Notes: a model not told the origin generated them from the sequence alone. Numbered from the stretch's first letter, positions 8,785-17,554 are shown. The stretch is 64,000 bases of DNA from Sediminispirochaeta smaragdinae DSM 11293 (GCF_000143985.1 NC_014364.1:1-64000), one strand, 5' to 3'. Translations and numbers: made by a program.

Positions 8785-9717
8785 ATGGAAGGAATTGTTT
8801 CTCTCCTGATTCTCCTGGCCTTTCTTGGTGGGGGAATGATGTGCGCCAAGAGCACATTCGCGCCCAAGCCCAAAGGGGTCACGTGTATAATTGCCGTTAT
8901 ACTCCGCATCTTACTGCTTTTCATGGGCATCAGAATCGGCCGCCTCGGTATGAATATCCGGGAAGTACAAACCATTGGCCTTCTTGGCTTGGTATTTGGG
9001 AGTGCAACGATTTTCGGAACGGTCTTGTTTCTTATCATTCTGAACGGACTGTCGGGAGGAAACGAGTCGAAGCATAAAAGAGGACGTTCCGAGTCACGAC
9101 GTCCTTCTGCTAAAAGGCTTCTTTGGGAATCTCTTGGATTGTTTGCTTTTGTTATTGTCGGCATTGTGGCAGGAAAGATTCTTCCTTTTGCTTCCCTCAT
9201 CCCGAATGAAGCCGGAACCTGGACGCTTTATTGTTTGCTCTTTTTCATCGGGATGCAGATGATGCAAAGCGATATAAAGTTTGTCTCTCTGCTTCGGGAC
9301 CGAAGAATGCTTCTATTGCCTCTTGTTACGGCATTAGGATCGATTTGCGGTGGGATCATGGTCTCTCCCCTCTTTCACCTCTCAGTGGGAGAAGCTGCGG
9401 CTCTCTCGGCCGGCTTTGGTTGGTACAGTTTATCGGGGGTGCTTATCTCGGATCTCGGAAATCCGTTACTCGGTTCCGCCGCATTTCTTGTCAATCTTGT
9501 AAGAGAGAGCCTTGCTCTTTTCATGATACCCCTTTTGGGAGGCTTGGGCCTTCCTCATCTTGCTATCGGCGTCGGAGGGGCCACTTCAATGGACGTCACC
9601 CTTCCCCTTGTGGAAACCAGCTGCGGGGCAGGGTATGTTCCTCTTTCTATTGCCCACGGGGCACTTCTTTCGCTTCTTGTCCCCTTTCTCGTTCCTTTTT
9701 TTTGGGGGTTTGCCTGA
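8785..9717 (+). CDS. lysO: Lysine exporter LysO-family membrane protein
   Basis: A 310-residue membrane protein of the LysO (YbjE, DUF340) family, whose E. coli member exports L-lysine. The layout is a short N-terminal two-to-three helix part (about 1-90), a basic cytoplasmic loop (SKHKRGRSESRRPSAKR, about 94-110) and a C-terminal bundle. The latter contains the family signatures LFFIGMQMM, AGFGWYSLSG (about 212-221) and GGATSMDVTLP (about 268-278). It starts 11 bp after metK without a clear Shine-Dalgarno site, so it may depend on translation of metK. Substrate is inferred from the family only. Confidence 0.85.
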   Translation: MEGIVSLLILLAFLGGGMMCAKSTFAPKPKGVTCIIAVILRILLLFMGIRIGRLGMNIREVQTIGLLGLVFGSATIFGTVLFLIILNGLSGGNESKHKRGRSESRRPSAKRLLWESLGLFAFVIVGIVAGKILPFASLIPNEAGTWTLYCLLFFIGMQMMQSDIKFVSLLRDRRMLLLPLVTALGSICGGIMVSPLFHLSVGEAAALSAGFGWYSLSGVLISDLGNPLLGSAAFLVNLVRESLALFMIPLLGGLGLPHLAIGVGGATSMDVTLPLVETSCGAGYVPLSIAHGALLSLLVPFLVPFFWGFA

Positions 9718-9729
9718 TTTATGCCCGAT

Positions 9730-10791
9730 TTATGTGAGAAGTCTGATTTTGGTGAAGATGTAATCAAGAGAGTCTCGTTTTAGTACCGTTCGAAAAAAAC
9801 CGGTGTTATCCAGTTGAGAGGTGTTTTTCCCGTCGTTTTTCCGGTATTTTTCATCGACGTCTTCATTGAACCAGTGAACAAGCGATATTTTTCCTCCTTT
9901 GATTTCTATCGCCGTCATTCCTCGCTTTCCGATTACGCAGCCGGAATTAAAAACGGAAGGAGCAAGGGTCTGGCTGCTGTACAAAGAACTTATTGCCTGC
10001 TCTTTGCCCTTTGTCATGATGGATTTGTCGATCTCTTTTTTGATTTCCTCGATTTGCTTTTCAAGAAACTTTTGTTTTTCGTCACCGGATTTTGCATATC
10101 TGCGCAGAAGATTTTCGATTTTGTATTTAAGAGAGTCGAGTTTTGAAAGGGATTCAAAAAGGGGGCGATGGGTATGGCCGATGATGGATACGATGTTTTT
10201 TTCAATGGAGAATTCGTAGGTCCGCTTTTCGATTTTAAAGCGCCTGCCTTTATCGTGTGCGACCGAATAGTGTTTGATTCGTAAGGGTTTTGCAATGAAG
10301 CGGAGCAAAAGGCCCGATATTTCATTGAATTTTTCGTAAAAATAGCTGGGCTGATGGCCATGGAAGAGAAAAAGCGTCATACCCTTATAATTCAACTTGA
10401 GTGATTCGTAGAGTTTGTAGCGTAGGGGCTCTCCAGGGAGGTTAAAAAGTTTCGAATCATGATTACCCGAAAGCTTATAAAGGCGATTTTCCGCATCGAA
10501 TGCATCAAAAAGCGAATATAGGCTCTTCCATGTAGAGCGGATTTCGGCAAGTGTATAACGATGGAGCTCCTCAATATCTCCGTTGAGGATGAGGGTATAT
10601 CCTTTTTCATAGTAGTAGTCATGGAGAGCGGTCTGGAAGAGTTTGGCATTGGGACGAAAGTCGTCTCCATATTTCCCGTTTCCGACGTGAAGATCGCTGA
10701 AGATGACAAACCGCTGATTGTCATGTATCTCAATCTCTTTTGCCTTTGTGTAAAGCTCTTCGAGCTTGAGATGATAGAATTGCTTGTTCAT
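9730..10791 (-). CDS. Calcineurin-like metallophosphoesterase
   Basis: A 353-residue cytoplasmic phosphoesterase with the full metal-binding set of the calcineurin superfamily: FSDLHVGNG (D-x-H, near residue 31), NGDIEELHRY (GD, near 70), SGNHDSKLF (GNHD, near 108), FHGHQPSY and SIIGHTHRP (GHxH, near 200). A charged coiled segment of about 50 residues (LRRYAKSGDEKQKFLEKQIEEIKK) is inserted after the last motif, unusual for small members. The substrate cannot be told from sequence. It runs convergent to lysO and downstream of the EIIA-like gene on the same strand. Confidence 0.85.
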   Translation of the reverse strand: MNKQFYHLKLEELYTKAKEIEIHDNQRFVIFSDLHVGNGKYGDDFRPNAKLFQTALHDYYYEKGYTLILNGDIEELHRYTLAEIRSTWKSLYSLFDAFDAENRLYKLSGNHDSKLFNLPGEPLRYKLYESLKLNYKGMTLFLFHGHQPSYFYEKFNEISGLLLRFIAKPLRIKHYSVAHDKGRRFKIEKRTYEFSIEKNIVSIIGHTHRPLFESLSKLDSLKYKIENLLRRYAKSGDEKQKFLEKQIEEIKKEIDKSIMTKGKEQAISSLYSSQTLAPSVFNSGCVIGKRGMTAIEIKGGKISLVHWFNEDVDEKYRKNDGKNTSQLDNTGFFRTVLKRDSLDYIFTKIRLLT

Positions 10792-10865
10792 ACTATTCTT
10801 AAATATAAAAAATTGATGACCCTTTTGTGAATAGTATATGAAAAAATGGTTAGTTGAAGTGGCGG

Positions 10866-11339
10866 CTATGTTCGTATCGGGATGGTGCAGCCACGCTGCT
10901 TAAAAAGAAGGTAAACCTGCTCGGCTGTAACACAGTGCATGATTTTTTCCCTGAATGAATCGTTGCGGAGCAAACGGACAAGGGTTGAGAGGGCGCTTAA
11001 ATACTCCAATTGTGTTTCCGGAGGATTTGCAACAAGAAAAAGAAGGTGGACGGGTTGAGAATCAATGGCATCATACTCAATTCCTTCCTGACTGATTCCC
11101 AAGGCAACGTAGACTTGATCGATTCCCTGACAGGTTCCGTGAGCAACCGCAATACCCTTGCCGAGACCGGTGCTCTGTAGCAGCTCCTTTCTCATTACTT
11201 CACAATAGAAATCGTCAGCCCAAGGTTTGTTTGCAAATTGTCTTGCATGTGAAATGAGCTCGAGAATGGCCTGGGACTTATTTGTCTTGGATAGCTGACA
11301 GATGCCGTTTTTCCCAATCAACCTGCATAAGGTAACCAT
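10866..11339 (-). CDS. PTS EIIA (fructose/nitrogen-type) domain protein
   Basis: A 157-residue single-domain protein resembling PtsN/fructose-type EIIA. The motif GKGIAVAHGT (about residues 64-73) contains the candidate phosphorylated histidine. SQPVHLLFLVANPPET and YLSALSTLVRLLRN are the usual following helices and strands. No EIIB or EIIC gene is nearby, so it is probably a regulatory EIIA rather than a sugar transporter part. The ATG at 11339 with GGTGG before it is preferred over the upstream start at 11387. It is divergent from the ferredoxin gene. Confidence 0.8.
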   Translation of the reverse strand: MVTLCRLIGKNGICQLSKTNKSQAILELISHARQFANKPWADDFYCEVMRKELLQSTGLGKGIAVAHGTCQGIDQVYVALGISQEGIEYDAIDSQPVHLLFLVANPPETQLEYLSALSTLVRLLRNDSFREKIMHCVTAEQVYLLFKQRGCTIPIRT

Positions 11340-11410
11340 AAAACCACCTATAGTATAATATCGACATTTTGTAGCTTTTACAAACAAAAAAAAGCAGATA
11401 CTCTTTTCTC

Positions 11411-11728
11411 ATGGCAACACTTATCGTAGAAGGATACGACAGGCTTATTACCGCAAGCCCGGCAATTTCTTTGCTTAATACCCTGCTTAGGGAAGGTATC
11501 CCAATTTCCCACCTCTGCGGAGGAAAGGCCCAATGTGGTACCTGCAGGGTGAAAATCCTTGACGGGGAGTCTTTTTGTAGTCCGATGGGTGAGAGGGAAC
11601 GTCTGCGCCTTTCCGGAAAAGAGGGAACACTTCCGGAGTCTGTCCGGCTTGCATGCCAAACCTATATCAGAGGCAGGGTTGTGGTACGGATACTCGCCTC
11701 CGGTCGTTCCCTTGACAAAAAAGAATAG
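11411..11728 (+). CDS. 2Fe-2S ferredoxin domain protein
   Basis: A 105-residue plant/adrenodoxin-fold ferredoxin. The cluster ligands are C36-x5-C42-x2-C45 (HLCGGKAQCGTCRV) and C82 (RLACQTY), with an extra C56. The soluble protein has no signal peptide or second domain. Similar small domains feed electrons to reductases or occur fused to cyclases, but no partner is adjacent: the neighbours are an EIIA-like protein (divergent) and a LacI regulator. Electron-transfer function is well supported; the partner is unknown. Confidence 0.88.
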   Translation: MATLIVEGYDRLITASPAISLLNTLLREGIPISHLCGGKAQCGTCRVKILDGESFCSPMGERERLRLSGKEGTLPESVRLACQTYIRGRVVVRILASGRSLDKKE

Positions 11729-11759
11729 ACAGGTGGCGAGCATTCGTTTATCATTGTAA

Positions 11760-11773
11760 TGGAACCGGTTCCA
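11760..11773. promoter_or_regulatory. LacI-type operator candidate before the LacI gene
   Basis: TGGAACCGGTTCCA is a perfect 14-bp palindrome with a central CG, the typical symmetry of LacI-family operators. It lies 21 bp before the regulator's start codon, so autoregulation is likely. Confidence 0.65.
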
Positions 11774-11794
11774 ATTAATTGATTGAAGCGTATC

Positions 11795-12805
11795 ATGAAA
11801 AAGCAAACGATAAATGATGTTGCCCGTCTTTCGGGAGTGGGTAAGGCTACGGTTTCTAGGGTTTTTTCAGGTTCTCCTCTTGTTTCAGAAGCCACAAGGG
11901 AGAGGGTGTTGGAGACTGCACGTGAAATTGGTTATCATCCTAATCCCGTTGCACGTGCTCTGACTACCGCGAAGACCGGGAATATTACCATCGTCCTTCC
12001 GAGCCTTCAGTCCTTTGTTATGTCGCAGATCGTTAGGGGTGCCATGTTCGCAGCCAACAAAAACGGCTACAGCCTTTTTGTTCTTGATTCGGGTGAGGAT
12101 TCGGATAAATCCGGAGCCGATTACTCGGACCTACTCCATGAACACGCCAGCGACGGTGTCATATTCTGCTATGAAAGCGCCCGTCAGCAGATGGAGTCGG
12201 TTTCATTACGTCGTCCAGTGCTTTTTCTGGAAAGTACTCCGACAAAGGAGAGTCTGGATTGCATACGCACGGACAACAGGACAGGGATGCGGCTTTTGGT
12301 TGAGTATCTTTTTGAGCTCGGACACAAGCGCATTGCCGCTGTTTTTGGAAGGCGAAGTCCCTACTCGGAAAACCGCTATATCCACTTTATTGCTGCAATG
12401 GAAGGCGTTGGTTTACCGGTAACCGAGGATCATCTTTTGTTTAGTAATTGGGCCATTGAAGATGGATATCGAGATTTCCGTTCTCTTATGGGCCTTCCAT
12501 TTTCATCTCGGCCGAGTGCTATTGTTTTTATATCGGATTTTATGGCAACCGGTGCACTTCGTGCTGCAGCCGATATGGGGATTGCGGTGCCAGATGAGGT
12601 TAGTATTGCCGGCACCGACGATGCCGAAACAAGTGCCTTTCTTATTCCCGGGTTGACTACCCTTGGTTTTGACCCCCATGGACTTGGGGAAAAGGCAGTG
12701 GAGCAGCTGATACGACGAATACAATATCCCGATGAGGAGGCTCTGCATCTTGTTGTGCCGGTTACGTTACGAAAACGGGGTTCCACCGGCCCGGTGAAAT
12801 GGTAA
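11795..12805 (+). CDS. LacI-family transcriptional regulator
   Basis: A 336-residue regulator with the LacI helix-turn-helix and hinge at the N terminus (QTINDVARLSGVGKATVSR, about 4-22, then ERVLETAREIGYHPNPVARAL). A periplasmic-binding-protein-like effector domain follows (about 60-330), with the typical ITIVLPSLQSF start and the TDDAETSAFLIPGLTTL segment. The start at 11795 is chosen over 11783 because it gives the normal MKKxTINDVA beginning. A perfect palindrome lies 21 bp upstream. Its regulon may include the Fe-alcohol dehydrogenase downstream, though a 150-bp insertion-like element separates them. The effector is unknown. Confidence 0.93.
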   Translation: MKKQTINDVARLSGVGKATVSRVFSGSPLVSEATRERVLETAREIGYHPNPVARALTTAKTGNITIVLPSLQSFVMSQIVRGAMFAANKNGYSLFVLDSGEDSDKSGADYSDLLHEHASDGVIFCYESARQQMESVSLRRPVLFLESTPTKESLDCIRTDNRTGMRLLVEYLFELGHKRIAAVFGRRSPYSENRYIHFIAAMEGVGLPVTEDHLLFSNWAIEDGYRDFRSLMGLPFSSRPSAIVFISDFMATGALRAAADMGIAVPDEVSIAGTDDAETSAFLIPGLTTLGFDPHGLGEKAVEQLIRRIQYPDEEALHLVVPVTLRKRGSTGPVKW

Positions 12806-12812
12806 TCCTTTT
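12802..12812 (+). repeat. Left 11-bp direct repeat flanking the MITE-like element
   Basis: GTAATCCTTTT, which contains the TAA stop of the LacI gene. An identical copy is at 12963-12973, on the other side of the 150-bp inverted-repeat element. The pair looks like a target-site duplication. Confidence 0.75.
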
Positions 12813-12962
12813 ATAGTGTTCGGAATCCTGGTGGTCAAAGCCTCTCAATTTTTTTTGTTGCCGTCAATTACAGAGTATAGGGGCATACGATCAAGCAATC
12901 CTGGAAACCTAAGGATTTTTCCGGGAAAGACGGCATGAAACCACCAGGATTCCGGACACTAC
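12813..12962. mobile_element. MITE-like element with 22-bp terminal inverted repeats
   Basis: The ends 12813-12834 and 12941-12962 are inverted repeats matching at 20 of 22 positions. Their core is GGAATCCTGGTGG / CCACCAGGATTCC and the outer part is TAGTGT. The 150-bp unit is bracketed by identical 11-bp direct repeats (12802-12812 and 12963-12973). It has no reading frame of note. Internal pairings TGCCGTC (12859-12865) with GACGGCA (12929-12935), and AATCCT (12897-12902) with AGGATT (12912-12917), mean its RNA could fold along its whole length. Small size, inverted ends and flanking duplication fit a non-autonomous miniature transposable element. A structured RNA or regulatory cassette remains possible. 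Confidence 0.7.
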
Positions 12963-12973
12963 GTAATCCTTTT
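12963..12973 (+). repeat. Right 11-bp direct repeat flanking the MITE-like element
   Basis: GTAATCCTTTT, identical to 12802-12812. Together they form the apparent target-site duplication of the element in between. Confidence 0.75.
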
Positions 12974-12981
12974 GTCTATTA

Positions 12982-12998
12982 TCCGGCCATGAGCCGGA
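12982..12998 (+). promoter_or_regulatory. Small inverted repeat before the Fe-alcohol dehydrogenase gene
   Basis: TCCGGC (12982-12987) and GCCGGA (12993-12998) form a 6-bp inverted repeat with a 5-nt spacer, 32 bp before the gene start. It could be an operator half-site pair or a leader hairpin. Confidence 0.35.
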
Positions 12999-13030
12999 AG
13001 GAAATCCAGATTTGGTAAGGAGCATAAGCA

Positions 13031-14173
13031 ATGAAAAAAGCGATTCTGAATCTTCCCACCGCCCTCTACTGTGGGCGGGGTTGTCGCTCTGGCCTTGCGG
13101 AGTGTATCCCTCAGGAGGCGAAGGTTGCGCTGGTAACGGATAAGGGGCTGGTCGGCGCGCCCCCTCTGGATTTGGTGACAACGATTTTCGATGAGGCAGA
13201 TATTTCCTGGAAGCTAATTTCCGATATCGATCCCAACCCCGATGAGGAAACAGTACTTAGGGTAGTCAAAGCGGTTAAAGCAATGCAGGCCGACGTTATT
13301 GTCGCCATAGGCGGGGGAAGCCCCCTCGATACTGCGAAGGCCGCTGCTTGCATGGCACGGAACGATGGACCGCTTTCAGACTACCAGTGGGAGGGAAAAC
13401 CCTTTGTCAATGCCCCCCTTCCGCTCTATGCGCTGCCGACAACCGCAGGTACTGGTAGTGAGGTGACGGGAGTGGCCGTCATCACCAGCAGAAACATGAA
13501 AAAGGGCATTAATGCCAGGGAGATTTTTCCCAAAGCCGCTTTTGTAGACCCTGAGTTGATGATAGGCCTTCCACCCTATCTTACCGCGATCACCGGAATG
13601 GATGCCCTGACCCACGCCATAGAAGCCTATGTCGGCTTAGGGGCCAACCCATTTTCCGATGCGCTTTGTGAAAAGGCCATCGAATTGATTGCGGATCATC
13701 TTCCCCGAGCCTTTTCTTATGGCGGGGATATTGAGGCGCGGGAGGCGATGGGTACTGCCAGTTCTCTTGCCGGCCTTGCTATGGACCAGGCAGGGCTCGG
13801 CATCGTTCATAGCCTTTCAAGTCCTGTTTGTGCCTATCTCCATGTTTCTCATGGCTTGGCAAATGCCATGCTGCTACCACATGGAATGCGATACAATCTG
13901 CCGGCCCGACATGAGAAATTTGCCGTTGTTGCCGAATTGATGGGGTATGATACCACCGGCATGACTCCCCGGGATGCGGCTGAGGCGGCTGTTGTTGCTG
14001 TGGAAGATTTGCTGGAAGAATTGGAGCTCGGCTCCGCAATTGAGGAGGTCGTACACAATGCGGTCGACTTCGAGGAGTTCGGGAACAATGCCTCCAAGAT
14101 GTTTCTCATCCGGAACAATCCCCGAGGTGCCGATTCCAAGGCCTGTCGCTCGATCTTCGAAACAATTTTCTAA
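13031..14173 (+). CDS. Iron-containing alcohol dehydrogenase
   Basis: A 380-residue group III alcohol dehydrogenase, reducing aldehydes or oxidising alcohols with NAD(P). The N-terminal dinucleotide-binding part shows [15 protein letters not shown] (about 95-109) and [12 protein letters not shown] (about 137-148). The C-terminal metal-binding part shows [14 protein letters not shown] (about 195-208) and [16 protein letters not shown] (about 273-288) with the metal-ligand histidines. The family includes 1,3-propanediol, lactaldehyde and butanol dehydrogenases, and the substrate cannot be fixed here. AAGGAG precedes the ATG. It ends convergent to msrB, with the two stop codons overlapping. Confidence 0.93.
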   Translation: MKKAILNLPTALYCGRGCRSGLAECIPQEAKVALVTDKGLVGAPPLDLVTTIFDEADISWKLISDIDPNPDEETVLRVVKAVKAMQADVIVAIGGGSPLDTAKAAACMARNDGPLSDYQWEGKPFVNAPLPLYALPTTAGTGSEVTGVAVITSRNMKKGINAREIFPKAAFVDPELMIGLPPYLTAITGMDALTHAIEAYVGLGANPFSDALCEKAIELIADHLPRAFSYGGDIEAREAMGTASSLAGLAMDQAGLGIVHSLSSPVCAYLHVSHGLANAMLLPHGMRYNLPARHEKFAVVAELMGYDTTGMTPRDAAEAAVVAVEDLLEELELGSAIEEVVHNAVDFEEFGNNASKMFLIRNNPRGADSKACRSIFETIF

Positions 14174-14577
14174 GAAGTAGCGGCGATGAATTTCAGGGAT
14201 ACCGAATTAATGCAGTAGCGTAAGCCTGTAGGCTGCGGGCCATCTTCAAAAAGATGGCCGAGATGGCACCCGCACCGGGCACAGAGCAGCTCGGTGCGGA
14301 TCATGCCGTGACTACTGTCGGTACGGCGTTCCACTCTCTTCTGATCGATGAGATCCATGAAACTGGGCCATCCGCTTCCCGAGTCATATTTTGTTTCCGA
14401 ACGAAAAAGTGGTGTTCCGCAGCCGACACAGTGGTATGTTCCTTTCCTGTGTTCATCCCATAGTTTCCCGGAAAAAGGGGCCTCCGTTCCCTTCATCCTG
14501 CACACATAATATCGTTCCGGGCCGAGTTTGTCCCGCCATTCACTTTCACCGTGGGGCATCTTACTGGACGATTCCAT
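14170..14577 (-). CDS. msrB: Peptide-methionine (R)-S-oxide reductase MsrB
   Basis: MsrB repairs the R form of methionine sulfoxide in proteins. The 135 residues carry the zinc-binding pairs C50/C53 (CVGC) and C99/C102 (CARC), the substrate motif DSGSGWPSF (65-73), GHLFEDGP (107-114) and the catalytic C122 in RYCINS. The protein is soluble, with no signal peptide and no fused MsrA. A purine-rich GGAGG precedes the start. It overlaps the stop of the alcohol dehydrogenase gene and is divergent from the nitroreductase gene. Confidence 0.96.
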   Translation of the reverse strand: MESSSKMPHGESEWRDKLGPERYYVCRMKGTEAPFSGKLWDEHRKGTYHCVGCGTPLFRSETKYDSGSGWPSFMDLIDQKRVERRTDSSHGMIRTELLCARCGCHLGHLFEDGPQPTGLRYCINSVSLKFIAATS

Positions 14578-14632
14578 AATAGCCTCCTTATATTCTTAAC
14601 ATACTCATGTTAAGCAAAGGGAGTCCACATCG

Positions 14633-15154
14633 ATGAACCAAATTATCGAAACCATTTTGCAAAGAAAAAGTGTACGCCATTATGGAGCCGGAGAGATCCC
14701 AAAGGAGGACCTCGAGACGATCATGCGGGCCGGAATGGCTGCACCTTCCGGAATGAATAAACAGCCGTGGGCCTTTGTTGCAGTACGGGATCGACAGCAA
14801 CTCGATATGCTTGGAGATGCTCTTCCCTATGCGAAAATGCTTCTTCAGGCAACGGCGGCCGTTATTGTCTGCGGAGACCTGCGCACGCTTTCCAATGAAG
14901 AGGCAAAGCTGTGGGTACAGGATACCTCTGCGGCAACCGAGAACATCCTTCTGGCGGCAGAGGCTCTCGGTTATGGAGCAGTCTGGACCGCCGTGTATCC
15001 GGAAGCCGACCGGATGAAACCGGTGGTTGAGATTTTAGGTCTTCCTGAGCGCGTCATTCCCTTGAATGCTATTGCTGTCGGCCAGCCTCTTGAGGATCGT
15101 GACCGGCCCAAGAATAAGTGGAAGCCGGAAAAGATTCATTACGATCGCTGGTAG
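14633..15154 (+). CDS. Nitroreductase-family FMN protein
   Basis: A 173-residue FMN-dependent oxidoreductase. The N-terminal ILQRKSVRHYGAGEIP (about 8-23) with the R-S-x-R phosphate-binding pattern, MAAPSGMNKQPWAFV (about 34-48) and the C-terminal PLNAIAVGQPLE (about 142-153) are typical of the NfsA/FRP-like fold. AAAGGGAG precedes the ATG. The physiological substrate (quinone, flavin, nitro compound) cannot be inferred. A strong bidirectional terminator follows. Confidence 0.92.
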   Translation: MNQIIETILQRKSVRHYGAGEIPKEDLETIMRAGMAAPSGMNKQPWAFVAVRDRQQLDMLGDALPYAKMLLQATAAVIVCGDLRTLSNEEAKLWVQDTSAATENILLAAEALGYGAVWTAVYPEADRMKPVVEILGLPERVIPLNAIAVGQPLEDRDRPKNKWKPEKIHYDRW

Positions 15155-15159
15155 AAAAT

Positions 15160-15193
15160 AAAAGGCCGACCCAGTTTCCGGGGCCGGCCTTTT
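15160..15193. terminator. Bidirectional terminator
   Basis: AAAAGGCCGACCC (15160-15172) pairs with GGGCCGGCCTTTT (15181-15193), with one mismatch. A-rich and T-rich flanks let it serve both the nitroreductase gene (+) and the outer-membrane protein gene (-), which converge here. Confidence 0.88.
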
Positions 15194-15218
15194 GTATCGA
15201 AAATTCTTAAACGAATTC

Positions 15219-16184
15219 TTAGATCTGGATACGGGCGTTCAGACCGCCGCCTAGGGACTGAGTGGTAAAGTTGTACTGGGCGTTCAGGTCCAGTTTCAGT
15301 ATCGTCAGATTGAAGCTTAGCCCGCCGAATGCCCTGAAAGATCCGCCGCTGGCATCGGAGTAGACCACAAAACCGTCGTCGGTGATTTCCACATCATAAT
15401 TATCTTCCACAGCATCTACGTCTCCGGTTATATCTGCATTAACACCTCCGCCGGCCCGCGACCAGCCGTAGGAGTAGCCTGCCCCGAGATAGGGGGTGAG
15501 GATGAGCAGGGATTTGCTTGCCTGGACCGAGAGGTCGATTGCATGGGTCTTCCATGCAAAGACGGCATCGGGATTACCTATATTGAGAGTTTCTCCGCCG
15601 GGAAAGTCAATCTGATTTGCCATTCCCGTGGTTTCCATGGCAACCGAGCCGTTGAGGTAGGTATAGCCGAGTCCCACGCTGACTGCGGGAATAAGCAGAC
15701 GGTCTTTAAGAAGGGGATAACGAACCTGAAGACCTGCCAGGATATATTCGGCGGTAAGGCCGGTTGAACCTTCGAGGGCATCACCCATTGAAGGGGTGAG
15801 ATAACCGAATTTTGCGCCAATGTCGAAGGGGATAAAAGGAAGCCCCAATCGTGCGTCGACAGCGTAGCCGGGCAGGGGAACTCCCAGACTGGAATCAGTT
15901 ATTTCGCTTGGAAGCTCAAAGCCTAGAGCAGTTGCAACATCTTCGAAGGCCTCCTTCGGAATGGTAACCGCCGATACCGAAAGGCCGATACCGAAGTGGG
16001 GGAAGCCCTTTACCCTGGCATCCGACCAGGTGAGGCCGGTAGCCGCAGCCGCGAACGGCAGTGCCTCGGCAACATCATCGGCAAAGGTGGCAAAGGATGA
16101 TTCAAGATCGGAATATTGTATTTGCCCAAACATCGGCACTGCTATCAACAGGGCCAGGATCATCACTGTAATGACTCTTTTCAT
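15219..16184 (-). CDS. Outer-membrane beta-barrel-like protein (DUF6588-like)
   Basis: A 321-residue exported protein. The signal peptide MKRVITVMILALLIAVPMFG ends near residue 20. The mature part is rich in alternating aromatic/glycine beta-strand patterns (YAVDARLGLPFIPFDIGAKFGY, GLGYTYLNG, GAGYSYGWSRAGGG). It ends in a long amphipathic strand before the terminus NARIQI, as in transmembrane barrels. Family assignment to DUF6588-type outer-membrane proteins is tentative. AGGAGG lies before the start. It is monocistronic, ended by the shared terminator at 15160-15193. Confidence 0.7.
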   Translation of the reverse strand: MKRVITVMILALLIAVPMFGQIQYSDLESSFATFADDVAEALPFAAAATGLTWSDARVKGFPHFGIGLSVSAVTIPKEAFEDVATALGFELPSEITDSSLGVPLPGYAVDARLGLPFIPFDIGAKFGYLTPSMGDALEGSTGLTAEYILAGLQVRYPLLKDRLLIPAVSVGLGYTYLNGSVAMETTGMANQIDFPGGETLNIGNPDAVFAWKTHAIDLSVQASKSLLILTPYLGAGYSYGWSRAGGGVNADITGDVDAVEDNYDVEITDDGFVVYSDASGGSFRAFGGLSFNLTILKLDLNAQYNFTTQSLGGGLNARIQI

Positions 16185-16324
16185 AAAACCTCCTTGGTGT
16201 TGATACCGCTATTCTACTATAACGCACTTTCGAATCGGTTTCAGGAACCCTTTGCGTTCTTTTTCGCTTAGCGCTACTATGTAAGCGTAAGTGATTTTCG
16301 AAATAAAGTCTAAAGGAGAGAGTC

Positions 16325-17554
16325 ATGCAGGCAATACGGATACGCGACGGTATTTATCGCATTAGTGCCAACATAGGAAATAAAGATCTCTTTGAAGGTA
16401 TTTGGCCCCTTCCTAATGGAGTAAGCCTCAACTCCTATCTTGTAAAAGGGGAAAAGATAGCACTTATCGATCTTGTAAAGGATTGGGACGATGCTCCGGG
16501 ACAGATTGCGTCTCAGCTCGCATCGGTAGGTGTCTCGTTTGATCAGATTGATTATCTGATCATCAACCATATGGAACCGGATCATACCGGTTGGTTGCGG
16601 GAGCTTCGGGAAAAGAATCCGAAGCTGCAGATTCTCGCCAGTAAGAAGTCGATTCCCCTGATAAAGAATTTCTACGGCATTGAAGAGGGCGTGAAGGCCG
16701 TAAGTTCCGGTGATAGCCTTGACCTTGGAGACGGCAAGACGCTGTTTTTCGAAGATACGCCAAATGTTCATTGGCCGGAAACAATGGTTACCTGGGAGCG
16801 CTCCTCAAAGGTCCTTTTCAGCTGCGATGCGTTCGGTTCTTTCGGCGCCATGGGAAACAAGGCCTTTCACGATGAACTTTCCGCCAGCGAAAAGGATTTT
16901 TTTGATCGCGAGACCCTCCGCTACTATGCCAATATCGTTTCTACCTTCAGCCCTTTTGTCGAACGTGCAATTAAAAAGCTTGAAAATCTGGAAATCGATG
17001 TAGTGGCGCCAAGCCATGGTCCCATTTGGCGGGAAGAACCCGAGAAAATCGTCGAACAGTACGCTCAGTATGCATCCTGGATGAAAGGGCCTGCTCTTCC
17101 CGAGATTACCTTTGTCTGGAGCAGTATGTACGGCAATACCCAGAGAATGGTCGAACCGGTTTTGGAAGGAATACGGTCGGAGGGGGTTCCCGTTCATGTG
17201 CACCGGGTGCCTCAGGAGCACGTTTCTTTTGTTCTGGCGGATGCCTGGAGATCAACGGGTATAGTGCTTGGTATGCCTACCTATGAGTATAAGATGTTTC
17301 CGCCGATGGCGCATGTACTTGATATTCTTGATCGAAGTCATGTTCAGAGTAGAACGGCTTTTCGATTCGGCTCGTACGGCTGGTCGGGGGGTGCACAAAA
17401 GCAGCTTGAAGAGTTTACTTCCTCGATGAAATGGAACTGCATGGAGGCTCTTGAGTTCGCGGGTGCACCTGATGCCGACGACCTGGCATTGGGGCGTGAG
17501 CGAGGGGCTGAACTTGCCCGGGCCGTAAAGAAAATGTGTCAAGCCGACAAATAA
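16325..17554 (+). CDS. Flavodiiron protein (FprA family)
   Basis: A-type flavoprotein that reduces O2 to water and/or NO to N2O in anaerobes. The N-terminal metallo-beta-lactamase domain keeps all diiron ligands: H82, E84, D86, H87 (NHMEPDHTGW), H149 (NVHWPE), D168 (CDAFGS) and H231 (APSHGPIW). The C-terminal flavodoxin domain begins at about 253 with VWSSMYGNTQRM, and PTYEYKMFPPM is the second FMN loop. The 409-residue length is normal for the two-domain class. AAAGGAGAGAG precedes the ATG. It points to an anaerobe exposed to oxidative or nitrosative stress. No rubredoxin gene is nearby. Confidence 0.96.
   Translation: MQAIRIRDGIYRISANIGNKDLFEGIWPLPNGVSLNSYLVKGEKIALIDLVKDWDDAPGQIASQLASVGVSFDQIDYLIINHMEPDHTGWLRELREKNPKLQILASKKSIPLIKNFYGIEEGVKAVSSGDSLDLGDGKTLFFEDTPNVHWPETMVTWERSSKVLFSCDAFGSFGAMGNKAFHDELSASEKDFFDRETLRYYANIVSTFSPFVERAIKKLENLEIDVVAPSHGPIWREEPEKIVEQYAQYASWMKGPALPEITFVWSSMYGNTQRMVEPVLEGIRSEGVPVHVHRVPQEHVSFVLADAWRSTGIVLGMPTYEYKMFPPMAHVLDILDRSHVQSRTAFRFGSYGWSGGAQKQLEEFTSSMKWNCMEALEFAGAPDADDLALGRERGAELARAVKKMCQADK

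Noticed and set aside
7637-8857. Open frame of 406 codons antisense to metK
   Set aside because: Shadow of the highly conserved metK. No start signal and no family features.
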